From: Methanobrevibacter sp.
GTDB taxonomy: Archaea > Methanobacteriota > Methanobacteria > Methanobacteriales > Methanobacteriaceae
Assembly (NCBI GenBank): GCA_017652345.1
Contig: JAGCBE010000429.1
Coordinates: forward strand, 1-14,311
Direction: 5' to 3'
DNA length: 14,311 nt
Each line of letters opens with the position of its first letter. Positions within the stretch are counted from its first letter, which is position 1. Position numbers and translations under genes: made by a program. This document shows positions 7,775 to 14,311 of the stretch, one piece after another. The notes beneath the pieces were generated by a model, which ran no database searches, was not told where the DNA came from, and saw nothing but the letters and a program-made list of their open reading frames with translations.

Positions 7775-8192
7775 CTACACTTTCTCCCTTTAAGTCATAG
7801 TCTATTTCTTTTCTAATATCTAATTTCTTCTTGTAATGCTTGAATAGTTTATGTATCACATAGTCATCTATTAACCAACAACCTAGTGCAATATACATAC
7901 CTACTTCTTTAAATACAAGTGAACCAAGAACAACACATACAATCCATATGAATGTTCTCATTCCTTCTTTTAACCATATCATCAATACACCACCTATAAC
8001 ATAAGTGATAGACATAGATATGACAATCTTCTTTGCTTCTTCAGTGAAGATTTGAACACCTTCATGAACTGCATTGAAGTTTACAAATGCACTAATAAGA
8101 TAAACTAAAGAAAGTACAAATAATAGACCATAAGAGAGAATACCAAATAGAATAGATTTATTCTTTAAACTCTTTTGTCTCTTACTCATCAT
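7752..8192 (-). CDS. Multi-span membrane protein, function unknown (lysis cluster)
   Basis: This is a 146-residue protein with a basic start (Lys-Arg-Gln-Lys then Lys-Lys). Four hydrophobic stretches are visible, at roughly residues 14-36, 58-75, 80-95 and 97-112. A basic segment follows and then an acidic tail. I do not recognise a family. The frame extends seven codons upstream to a TTG at 8213. However, AAAAGGAG (8207-8200) lies within that extension, seven bases before a tandem ATG-ATG, so the start is set at 8192. It begins one base after the upstream stop and its end overlaps the next gene by 23 bases. With its neighbours it is a candidate for lysis or membrane remodelling; an immunity or exclusion role is also possible. 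Confidence 0.7.
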   Translation of the reverse strand: MMSKRQKSLKNKSILFGILSYGLLFVLSLVYLISAFVNFNAVHEGVQIFTEEAKKIVISMSITYVIGGVLMIWLKEGMRTFIWIVCVVLGSLVFKEVGMYIALGCWLIDDYVIHKLFKHYKKKLDIRKEIDYDLKGESVDGEQSKQ

Positions 8193-8193
8193 A

Positions 8194-8466
8194 TTACTTC
8201 TCCTTTTCTTCAATGTAATACATGTGTTCCATTCTTGCTGTTATTTTCTTGATACTTTGTTTTAACTCTTTATTCTCTTTAGAGATTTCAATTAGTTCTC
8301 TTCTAAGTTCTAAATTCTCTTTGTGAGTTTCTTTGATTTCATTAGTAGCATCTTTATTTGCTTTTCTAATCTTACCTACACCTACACCAAAGACTGTAAT
8401 CATACCAACAACTGCTGTTACTGCTGGAACTATTGATAAAATGTATTGTGTGATTGTGTCTATCAT
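8194..8466 (-). CDS. Holin-like protein: one membrane span plus coiled coil
   Basis: This 90-residue protein has a short N-terminus, one hydrophobic span at residues about 8-29 (Val, Ile and Gly rich), a Gly-Lys-Ile-Arg-Lys positive edge, then a charged Glu/Lys helix (about 35-80) with heptad-like Leu/Ile spacing. This layout is common in small phage holins and in phage membrane-anchored coiled-coil proteins. It could form the hole for lysis or anchor another factor. GAGGAGG precedes the ATG by about seven to nine bases, and the gene begins two bases after the lower collar stop. It is the first of three adjacent membrane proteins, a plausible lysis cluster. No family is recognised with certainty. 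Confidence 0.6.
   Translation of the reverse strand: MIDTITQYILSIVPAVTAVVGMITVFGVGVGKIRKANKDATNEIKETHKENLELRRELIEISKENKELKQSIKKITARMEHMYYIEEKEK
8200..8207 (-). promoter_or_regulatory. Ribosome binding site that decides the start at 8192
   Basis: AAAAGGAG is followed by seven bases and ATG-ATG. The longer frame from the TTG at 8213 would place this site inside the gene and would lack a site of its own. Confidence 0.6.
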
Positions 8467-8468
8467 GA

Positions 8469-9026
8469 CTAATCCTCCTCATCTTCACTTACGAATAATA
8501 TTGGTTTCTCATTACTTACAAATACTTTGAAACATTTCTTGAATTGATTTAAGAACTCTTCTGTGACATCAGTTGCAAGTAAGTCCCATAATTGAGTATA
8601 TGCATCCATCTTACTCTTTTTATAATTTGTAGTATTTTGAGAGTTGATGTAATTAAGTTCTTCTAGAGTTGCTGTACTAGGTGCTTGGTCTGGATTCAAT
8701 GCTGTATTGTAAATAGCCTTGCTACCTTTTAAGATTTCATCATCACTTAATGCTCTAAGTTTTGATTGAATATCTAATCTCTTTTCCCAAGAAGGACCAT
8801 ATTGGAAGATTGTAGAGAATATCTTGTACTTCCATTGATTGATGTCATTGTTAGCAATTGGATTGTTTCCAAATCTTGCATATAATAGATAGAATAATGT
8901 AGTAGCACTTTGAGTTGTAATGGTAGTAGGAATACCAACATCACTATAATCATCTAAAAAGTTATCTACATCATCCCATACATCATTAAATAATACTGTT
9001 GAGTATTGAGGTAACATACTATTCAT
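8469..9026 (-). CDS. Probable lower collar protein (phi29 gp11-like)
   Basis: It probably joins the portal to the tail tube. The length is 185 residues from the chosen start, shorter than phi29 gp11 (about 293). The sequence is Asp/Tyr/Trp-rich with helical segments and no signal peptide or membrane span, and ends in an acidic Glu-Asp run. Identification rests mostly on its place immediately after the portal, as in phi29-type genomes, so it is moderate. For the start, the frame opens upstream with GTG at 9044, and ATG occurs at 9035, 9026 and 9017. GAAGGAG (9042-9036) lies nine bases before the ATG at 9026, too close for 9035 and too far for 9017, so 9026 is preferred. It overlaps the end of the portal gene by eight bases. 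Confidence 0.62.
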   Translation of the reverse strand: MNSMLPQYSTVLFNDVWDDVDNFLDDYSDVGIPTTITTQSATTLFYLLYARFGNNPIANNDINQWKYKIFSTIFQYGPSWEKRLDIQSKLRALSDDEILKGSKAIYNTALNPDQAPSTATLEELNYINSQNTTNYKKSKMDAYTQLWDLLATDVTEEFLNQFKKCFKVFVSNEKPILFVSEDEED

Positions 9027-10107
9027 TGACTTCATCTCCTTCACTTTCTACACCAGTGTTAGCACCATCACTATTATCTTCATCAATAGCACCATCACCA
9101 TCATTATCTACACCACTAACATTTTGTGCTGGTTCACACCAAATGCCTAAGTCCCAAATAGAGTTGACAATGTTGCAGAAGTTTTGTCTAATAGATGCAC
9201 CATCTTGATTTACTAAACCAACTGGACCACCATTGATGTCTGCTTCACTTTGAAGTTCATGTGCCTTCTTCTCAAAGAGACCACCATTATCTAAACCATA
9301 ACCACTTAATCTTAAATTATCAAGTGATTGCATTGCCAACATATACTCCTCAGCCTTTAGTGGAGCCCCATCTGCCAATTCCTGGAACTCCACATTACCA
9401 AGAAGTGCAACCCAAGGTTCACCTTTCAAAGCTGCATTGATAACACCTCTTGCACCTGCTTCTACTGATTCCTCTTGGTCTGCATCATTAACTCTAACAC
9501 CTTTAACACCACTACCATTAATCAAAGCAGTTCTCATAAATGGAACACACTCTGCCATTACATCTAGTAATGAATCATTGACAGTTACTCTTGGTAAAAT
9601 GGTTTGTGAGAGTTGTTTTGTATAATCATGTAATAAAACACATGAATTTGTTAAATCTTCTTCTTTTAAATCTTCTTCTTGTTTTAAACCATATACACAC
9701 TTTAGTTTTAACTCACTAAGATATTGTGCTTGTGCTTTACTACCTTTATCTTCTGTACCACTTGTCATAGGTACTGGATGAATTGTATTGTATCTACCAT
9801 AGAAGTCAATTGTACCATCTAATGCATAAGGCATAAAATAGAATTCTTCAAGATTCTTATCATAGAAGAAACATAATTGACCTTTATAGTAAAGCATTCT
9901 CTCTAATTCTTGAGATGTAATGTTAGCAGGAAGATTGTACCATACATATCTATTAACAGCATCTTGTTCATCAATTAATCTTAAGAATTTCTTGATGTCA
10001 TCTTTTAACATGCATTTGTTTCCACTAGAAAACTTAAGAGGAAGACCTGTTTTTGGGTCTATACCTGCTTGCCATAATGTTTGTAAATCTGGTAATTTTG
10101 CACCCAT
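9019..10107 (-). CDS. Upper collar / portal (head-tail connector) protein, phi29 gp10-like
   Basis: This protein forms the dodecameric ring at the head vertex through which DNA is packaged and to which the tail attaches. At 362 residues it is somewhat longer than phi29 gp10 (309). Similarity to gp10 is visible by eye. The early 'WYNLP..I....LE' block followed by a Gly, Phe-Tyr and Asp pattern matches the gp10 'WENLPPTI' region. The later 'LG.....GLFEKKAHELQSE' block matches the gp10 'LGIKNANLEKKERM' region. An acidic C-terminal extension, residues about 327-362, carries a DNDGDGAIDEDN loop that resembles an EF-hand or dockerin calcium site. AGGAGG precedes the ATG. The gene overlaps the 72-aa gene by one base and the lower collar gene by eight. 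Confidence 0.87.
   Translation of the reverse strand: MGAKLPDLQTLWQAGIDPKTGLPLKFSSGNKCMLKDDIKKFLRLIDEQDAVNRYVWYNLPANITSQELERMLYYKGQLCFFYDKNLEEFYFMPYALDGTIDFYGRYNTIHPVPMTSGTEDKGSKAQAQYLSELKLKCVYGLKQEEDLKEEDLTNSCVLLHDYTKQLSQTILPRVTVNDSLLDVMAECVPFMRTALINGSGVKGVRVNDADQEESVEAGARGVINAALKGEPWVALLGNVEFQELADGAPLKAEEYMLAMQSLDNLRLSGYGLDNGGLFEKKAHELQSEADINGGPVGLVNQDGASIRQNFCNIVNSIWDLGIWCEPAQNVSGVDNDGDGAIDEDNSDGANTGVESEGDEVNE
9036..9042 (-). promoter_or_regulatory. Ribosome binding site that decides the lower collar start
   Basis: GAAGGAG sits inside the end of the portal gene, with nine bases to ATG 9026. It also contains the codons of the in-frame GTG/ATG candidates at 9044 and 9035, which argues against these as starts. 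Confidence 0.6.
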
Positions 10108-10325
10108 TATTTCTCTCCTCCTATTACTTTCTTCATCTTGTCTAATCTAAGTTTACTCATCTTAGCATTGTTTCTTGCTGTTTCTAACTTAGCATCTCTC
10201 ATTTTTCTAGCATAATCAGCCATTTGAGAATCTGTATTAGTAACTTTACTTACACCACTAATAGCAGTTCCTGTAGCACTTGTGGCTGTATTCACTAGAG
10301 ATAGTAATGAACTTTGTGCTCCCAT
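10107..10325 (-). CDS. Unknown 72-aa protein between knob and portal genes
   Basis: I do not recognise this protein. The first 32 residues are rich in Ser, Thr, Ala, Gly and Val with no charge. The remaining 40 are strongly charged (many Lys, Arg, Asp) and look helical, ending in Gly-Gly-Glu-Lys. The start is well supported: AAAGGAG lies seven bases before the ATG. Its stop shares one base with the portal start (TAATG), so the two are probably translationally coupled. The position among head-tail genes suggests a small virion, assembly or ejected protein, but there is no direct evidence. It is not a shadow ORF, because it has its own ribosome site and fills the space exactly between two solid genes. 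Confidence 0.75.
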   Translation of the reverse strand: MGAQSSLLSLVNTATSATGTAISGVSKVTNTDSQMADYARKMRDAKLETARNNAKMSKLRLDKMKKVIGGEK

Positions 10326-10327
10326 AA

Positions 10328-13315
10328 TTATTCTCCTTTGATATAGAATCCTTTATCTACTTCTTGATAGATAGCATCTGCAACATGACTATCATCTTTT
10401 AAACCTTCTAATCTAATTAACTTACCCTTGAGTTTACCATCATTTGAGGCATATGCTCTAAGAGTATCTATAGCCATAATTGTCATACCATCATATTTAA
10501 TCTTTTGCTCTAATAATTCTTTTTCTTTATCAGTACATGTGTAGTACTCTAATATTGGCCATACTTTGTTATTATATGTAAGAGGTGTACTCTTTGTAAT
10601 TGTTGGATTTAATGCTTGTGTTGTACCTAGTTGATAATTGAAGTTATCAATTGCAAAACTTCTTGTCTCTTGTTGTTGTCTTTCTAACCATGCTTTGTCT
10701 AATTGATAACCAGCAATTCCTGCTGTTATTCCTGCAGTGCCTCCAATAGCTGCTCCAGCAATGGCACCATATGGACCACCAACTTTACCACCAGTCATTC
10801 CTCCTGCTACACCACCACCAATACCACCAGTAATTGCACCTACAATACCTTGGAATTGTTGTTGCTCTTTAGCAATTTGTTGATTGATATCTAAGTTTTC
10901 AATTGTTCTATTGAATATTGCTTGATAGTTTCTATTTTGTAGTTCATAGTTAATCCAAGCATCACTTAACATTGGAATAGAGAAATCACCACTCAATATT
11001 AGACCCATACTATCATTAAAGTCTTGTGTAGCATATAAACTATCATCATAATTAGGATTTAACTTAATATATGGTGTAAATGGTTTATATGTACAATCAA
11101 TGTTGAATGATAATATACCATTTCTTAATTTTGTTTTCTTGAATTCATACATAGACATGAAGTTAGGTGAACTTAATCTATACATATCACACTCATTCTT
11201 AATCTTGATATCTATTGGTCTATCTGGCATAATCCACTTTGCTTTAACAGATATTGTACCCTCTATTGTTATCTTTTGACTTGGTGTTGGAGAAAGTGGT
11301 AATCTATAACTTGTAATGCTTACAAATGGTTTTCTTAAACCACCAGAGATATACATACTTATACTCTCTATTGATACATCAAAATTAGTCAATACATCAC
11401 TATTAGGGTTATTTGAATTAGGACCAATATCCCATGGACTATCATACTCTACTTCATATGGAAAATCATGAAATACCCATAATGGTAAACCATCTTGTAA
11501 CATATTATTATATGTGAATGTAGGATTTTCTATTGTTAACCATTCTTCATGAACTGTTTCATTAGGTACAATAAAATCTACTAACTTACTAAAGTTAGCC
11601 TTCTTAGGATAGAATATGACACCCATTGCTTTAGGTGTTGTTTCATTATTGTATATTAATGTATAGTCCATTGATGTTAAATCATTAACATCTATAACTG
11701 TTTTATTATATGTTGGACCATAGTATTGATTTTCAAAGTATATATTTAATTCGTCAAATGGACAATATGGTAATAATTGTAAGTCATAGTTCAATGCACC
11801 ACCACTAGCTGCACCTAACTTAGTACTTAAAATTGTTGACATTATAAGTTGCATTTCACTAATAGATGATAAATCCATTAATTCACCATCACTAGCATCA
11901 CCATAAAGCACTACAACATCTTCTGAACTAACAGATAAACCTAATGTTTTAGGGTCAATAGGCATAGCAAACATATCATATGTAGCATCATTACAATTAT
12001 TTCTACTTGCAGATACTGGGAGGTTAAATGATAGAGTTTGGTCTAAAATAACCTCTCTAGCAACTATCTCAAATGATTTTCCTCTATAATCTAGTTGAAT
12101 TTTTCTATTACTTGCATTATCTGTATTATAATTACAATGTTGAACCTTACTAGCAACAGAAGTCATCCAACTAACTGCTAAACTATCATTACCTGTTTGA
12201 TATTGAGTGATTGTTTGACTTTGACCTGGATTGATTTCAAGTCTATAGACATGTCCATCTTTAACAACTTGTTTACCATTATATTTAAAGATGTCCTCAT
12301 CAATTAATATTGTATCAGCACTAAATTGAGTTTGTTTACCATAGGCAATCATTGTCTCAAATTTATTTCTAACTTCATCATCATCTCTTGTAGTTGTAAA
12401 AATCTTATTGACAATTTGAATAGCCTCATTATCATTTACTTTGTAGTTTTCAGGAATATCAAATGCACAACTATTAAGTCTACCCCAGTTTTCATTTGGG
12501 AAATCTGTACTTCTATATGTTATTTGATAATTTTCAGTAAATTTAAATCTAACATTTCCAACTAGAAAAGAGAAATAACTTGGGTTATACCATGTTCTAA
12601 AACTAATGTCTGTATTATAAAAGTAAAAACATTTCTTTGGTGAGTTATTAACACCTGCACCATTTACATCAATATATTGAATACATTCTTCCCAATCAAA
12701 ATCTTCAGCACTTGGTATATCACTTGATGCACTAGGAGCTGTATAATTAATAGGATTAATATGTGTTAAGTCATCATTAGATATATTCTTCTTTAAATAA
12801 CCAACTAACCAAGCACATTTTGAATTGTCTTTAATAAAATCTTCACTATTCTTGATTTGATTGAATCTCATGCCCTCTGGGTTAAGTAATAACGGACTAT
12901 TAACATCAGTAATCATGCCTTTCTCAATAAAGCATGGTGATGTCATAACATATTCATAATAATCAGCTAAAACATCTCTCTTAAGAGCAACTTTATATTG
13001 ACCATCTCTTGTTCTTTCAACTTCTAAAACAAACCATCTAGAATGTATGCCATTATTATTATATGCAACACAATAATCAGGAGCACATGCACCTTCTCTT
13101 TCTTCTGACTCTGGATGGTCCCATACTAAGTCACCTTTACCAACTGTTATACTAGTAGTAATACCATCGTTAGTATTAAAATTAACACTTGTCATCTCAT
13201 AGTAATTTAAAAGATTACCACTAACTACAGCATTCTTATAATTTGCTATGGTATCTTCTCTTTTTAATATTCTATTAAAATAATTATTATAACCTTTTAG
13301 TAATAAAATGTTCAT
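10328..13315 (-). CDS. Tail knob protein (phi29 gp9-like), enlarged
   Basis: This is the probable distal tail tube/knob protein, through which DNA leaves the particle and which meets the host membrane. The length is 995 residues, much longer than the roughly 600 of phi29 gp9. The N-terminus (Leu-Leu-Lys-Gly-Tyr-Asn-Asn-Tyr-Phe-Asn-Arg then an Asp-Thr and Tyr-Lys-Asn) has the pattern of gp9-type tail proteins. Most of the chain is beta-rich with many Asn, Tyr and Phe. Residues about 823-868 are a hydrophobic glycine/alanine-rich run with GxxxG spacing, flanked by glutamine-rich helices. The phi29 knob is known to carry long hydrophobic loops that enter the membrane, and this run may be the counterpart. 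It starts at ATG 13315 with GGAG seven bases upstream. It follows the capsid gene after an 82-base gap and precedes the 72-aa gene by two bases. Confidence 0.78.
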   Translation of the reverse strand: MNILLLKGYNNYFNRILKREDTIANYKNAVVSGNLLNYYEMTSVNFNTNDGITTSITVGKGDLVWDHPESEEREGACAPDYCVAYNNNGIHSRWFVLEVERTRDGQYKVALKRDVLADYYEYVMTSPCFIEKGMITDVNSPLLLNPEGMRFNQIKNSEDFIKDNSKCAWLVGYLKKNISNDDLTHINPINYTAPSASSDIPSAEDFDWEECIQYIDVNGAGVNNSPKKCFYFYNTDISFRTWYNPSYFSFLVGNVRFKFTENYQITYRSTDFPNENWGRLNSCAFDIPENYKVNDNEAIQIVNKIFTTTRDDDEVRNKFETMIAYGKQTQFSADTILIDEDIFKYNGKQVVKDGHVYRLEINPGQSQTITQYQTGNDSLAVSWMTSVASKVQHCNYNTDNASNRKIQLDYRGKSFEIVAREVILDQTLSFNLPVSASRNNCNDATYDMFAMPIDPKTLGLSVSSEDVVVLYGDASDGELMDLSSISEMQLIMSTILSTKLGAASGGALNYDLQLLPYCPFDELNIYFENQYYGPTYNKTVIDVNDLTSMDYTLIYNNETTPKAMGVIFYPKKANFSKLVDFIVPNETVHEEWLTIENPTFTYNNMLQDGLPLWVFHDFPYEVEYDSPWDIGPNSNNPNSDVLTNFDVSIESISMYISGGLRKPFVSITSYRLPLSPTPSQKITIEGTISVKAKWIMPDRPIDIKIKNECDMYRLSSPNFMSMYEFKKTKLRNGILSFNIDCTYKPFTPYIKLNPNYDDSLYATQDFNDSMGLILSGDFSIPMLSDAWINYELQNRNYQAIFNRTIENLDINQQIAKEQQQFQGIVGAITGGIGGGVAGGMTGGKVGGPYGAIAGAAIGGTAGITAGIAGYQLDKAWLERQQQETRSFAIDNFNYQLGTTQALNPTITKSTPLTYNNKVWPILEYYTCTDKEKELLEQKIKYDGMTIMAIDTLRAYASNDGKLKGKLIRLEGLKDDSHVADAIYQEVDKGFYIKGE

Positions 13316-13341
13316 TCTAATTCTCCGATAATATTGAATAA

Positions 13342-13396
13342 GGGCAGTTTATAGACATACCCAGGTCTTGGGAGAAAAACTATATACTAAACACCC
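13342..13396 (-). ncRNA. Structured RNA element / attenuator-like hairpin after the capsid gene
   Basis: Starting one base after the capsid stop, the minus-strand RNA can fold into nested stems. GGGU (13396-13393) pairs with GCCC (13345-13342) with one wobble. AGUAUAUAG (13388-13380) pairs with CUAUAAACU (13354-13346) with one A-A mismatch. CCCA (13372-13369) pairs with UGGG (13363-13360) around a 5-base loop. A bulge and an internal loop separate the stems. The following transcript is U-rich but has no clean U run, so complete termination is not assured. Likely roles are partial termination, mRNA processing or 3'-end protection of the abundant capsid message. The pairing is read directly from sequence; the function is inferred. 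Confidence 0.5.
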
Positions 13397-13397
13397 A

Positions 13398-14311
13398 CTA
13401 AGCAGCTTTAACTGTAATGAATGGATAGTTCTTCAAGTATTCTAAGGTGTTATGACCAAAGGTGAGATAGTGATTCTCTGTTAAACTTCTTGGGTTGAAG
13501 AAGGAAGTACCAACTTCAAACGCACTCATGAATGGAGGAAGTTTGACTAAGACTTTAGCAATAACATCAGCCTTTTCAATATAGACTTCACCTAATTCAA
13601 ATGTACCACCTGCTTTGATTGTAGCACCGGCTGGAATTTCATCACCAGGGAAGACATGATAGGCTGTAGCACTAACTTCAACATCTTTTTCAACCATACT
13701 TCTAATGCAACCATTGGCATGAGCAACACCTGGAACATAGGTATCATCATCACTATCAATTGGTTTACCAGCAGCTGGAGTTGAAGCAGCATAACTAGAT
13801 TTATTAGCAGCTGTGATAACATCACCAAAGTATCTAGCTGGCATAATGTCTTCTTCAAATTTGTCAACTAAACCATCTTTATGGAAGATTGTTGGTAAGT
13901 CAATCTTTCTAATCTTGTTGACATATTTAGCATTCCAAACTACTTTAATAGCTTCATTTGCATAACTTCTTAAGAATTGGTTATCATTGAAGTCTCTTGA
14001 GTAGTCGCCCATAGCAACAAATAAGTCTGCTAATGCTTGAGCAATTAACATGGCTTCCATTTGTTCTTTTTCAACACCTGTGAGGTTGTATAATGGATGA
14101 CCACTACCTGTACCTAAATCAACATTAACAATTTGTTGACCTGTAGATGTTTGTGTAGCACCAATGAAGCAGTTGTATAATGTACCATCATAAACTCTCT
14201 TGGTTTCTCTCATCCAACCTAACATAACAGCATTGAAAGAAGAGAATGCACCTTCATCAGACCACGCTCTCTTAGAGAGATAATTGTCAACTGTTAATCT
14301 AATTTGTCTAA
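13398..14311 (-). CDS. Major capsid protein (phi29 gp8-like), 5' end outside window
   Basis: This is probably the main shell protein of the phage head. The frame is open from the window edge: 28 more codons lie upstream of the methionine at 14225 with no stop and no ribosome site there, so that methionine is internal and the true start is beyond 14311. About 303 residues are visible, against roughly 448 for phi29 gp8. The visible part mixes alpha and beta character and has a Gly/Ala/Asp-rich insert (around 13730-13830) followed by a predicted beta-rich segment. It ends in Ile-Thr-Val-Lys-Ala-Ala. I recognise it mainly from its position just before the tail knob and collar genes, the phi29 late order (8-9-10-11), and from its overall look. 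No catalytic motif is expected. Another virion protein is possible but less likely. Confidence 0.72.
   Translation of the reverse strand, partial: RQIRLTVDNYLSKRAWSDEGAFSSFNAVMLGWMRETKRVYDGTLYNCFIGATQTSTGQQIVNVDLGTGSGHPLYNLTGVEKEQMEAMLIAQALADLFVAMGDYSRDFNDNQFLRSYANEAIKVVWNAKYVNKIRKIDLPTIFHKDGLVDKFEEDIMPARYFGDVITAANKSSYAASTPAAGKPIDSDDDTYVPGVAHANGCIRSMVEKDVEVSATAYHVFPGDEIPAGATIKAGGTFELGEVYIEKADVIAKVLVKLPPFMSAFEVGTSFFNPRSLTENHYLTFGHNTLEYLKNYPFITVKAA

Noticed and set aside
12326..12565. Plus-strand 79-codon frame
   Set aside because: It is antisense to the knob gene, has no ribosome site and lies inside a solid gene.
13342..13396. The RNA fold as a packaging RNA (pRNA)
   Set aside because: At about 55 bases it is much shorter than phi29 pRNA, lies inside the late operon rather than at a genome end, and shows none of the interlocking loop features.
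13592..13867. Minus-strand 91-codon frame within the capsid gene
   Set aside because: It overlaps the capsid gene in another frame, has low-complexity Leu/Met content and no start signal.
14225..14225. Methionine at 14225 as the capsid start
   Set aside because: The same frame stays open to the window edge and no Shine-Dalgarno site lies upstream of this codon.

Overview
The window looks like the late (structural and packaging) half of a small tailed phage of the phi29 type: short tail, probably protein-primed linear genome, Picovirinae/Salasmaviridae-like. Every convincing gene lies on the minus strand, so transcription runs from the high-coordinate end to the low end. Base composition is AT-rich (about one third G+C by eye). 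Nearly every gene has a strong GGAG-type Shine-Dalgarno site, and genes are packed with gaps or overlaps of a few bases. Together with gut-phage-style fibre modules, this suggests a low-GC Firmicute or relative as host. The exact host cannot be read from the window.

Layout in transcription order. (1) 14311-13398: major capsid protein, running off the window edge. (2) 13396-13342: a folded RNA element directly after the capsid stop. (3) 13315-10328: very large tail knob protein with a glycine-rich hydrophobic stretch. (4) 10325-10107: unknown 72-aa protein. (5) 10107-9019: upper collar (portal) with a calcium-loop-like tail. (6) 9026-8469: probable lower collar. (7) 8466-7175: three small membrane proteins, the first holin-like. 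(8) 7181-5022: collagen-like tail fibre. (9) 5011-3653: tandem lectin-like, probable receptor-binding protein. (10) 3645-3560: hairpin and promoter. (11) 3540-3106: HNH endonuclease. (12) 3116-3024: a 30-residue membrane peptide. (13) 3023-1962: a shortened family-B DNA polymerase-like protein without an exonuclease domain. (14) 1969-1592: Trp-rich membrane protein. (15) 1595-1164: very basic small protein. (16) 1171-65: DNA packaging ATPase (gp16-like). (17) A rho-independent terminator then closes the operon at 79-46.

Working together: capsid, portal, lower collar and knob build the head and tail; the fibre and lectin-like protein are the host-contact parts; the ATPase, perhaps helped by the basic protein, fills the head. 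The membrane proteins are the lysis candidates. No peptidoglycan hydrolase is recognisable, which is unusual for this gene set.

The most unusual element is the polymerase-like gene. It has family-B palm motifs A, B and C, but it sits in the late operon between tiny membrane proteins and the packaging genes. It has a short A-B spacing and an Asn-Thr-Asp in place of the usual Asp-Thr-Asp. No stretch over 300 bases lacks a gene; the largest gaps are 3541-3652 and 13316-13397, both described below.
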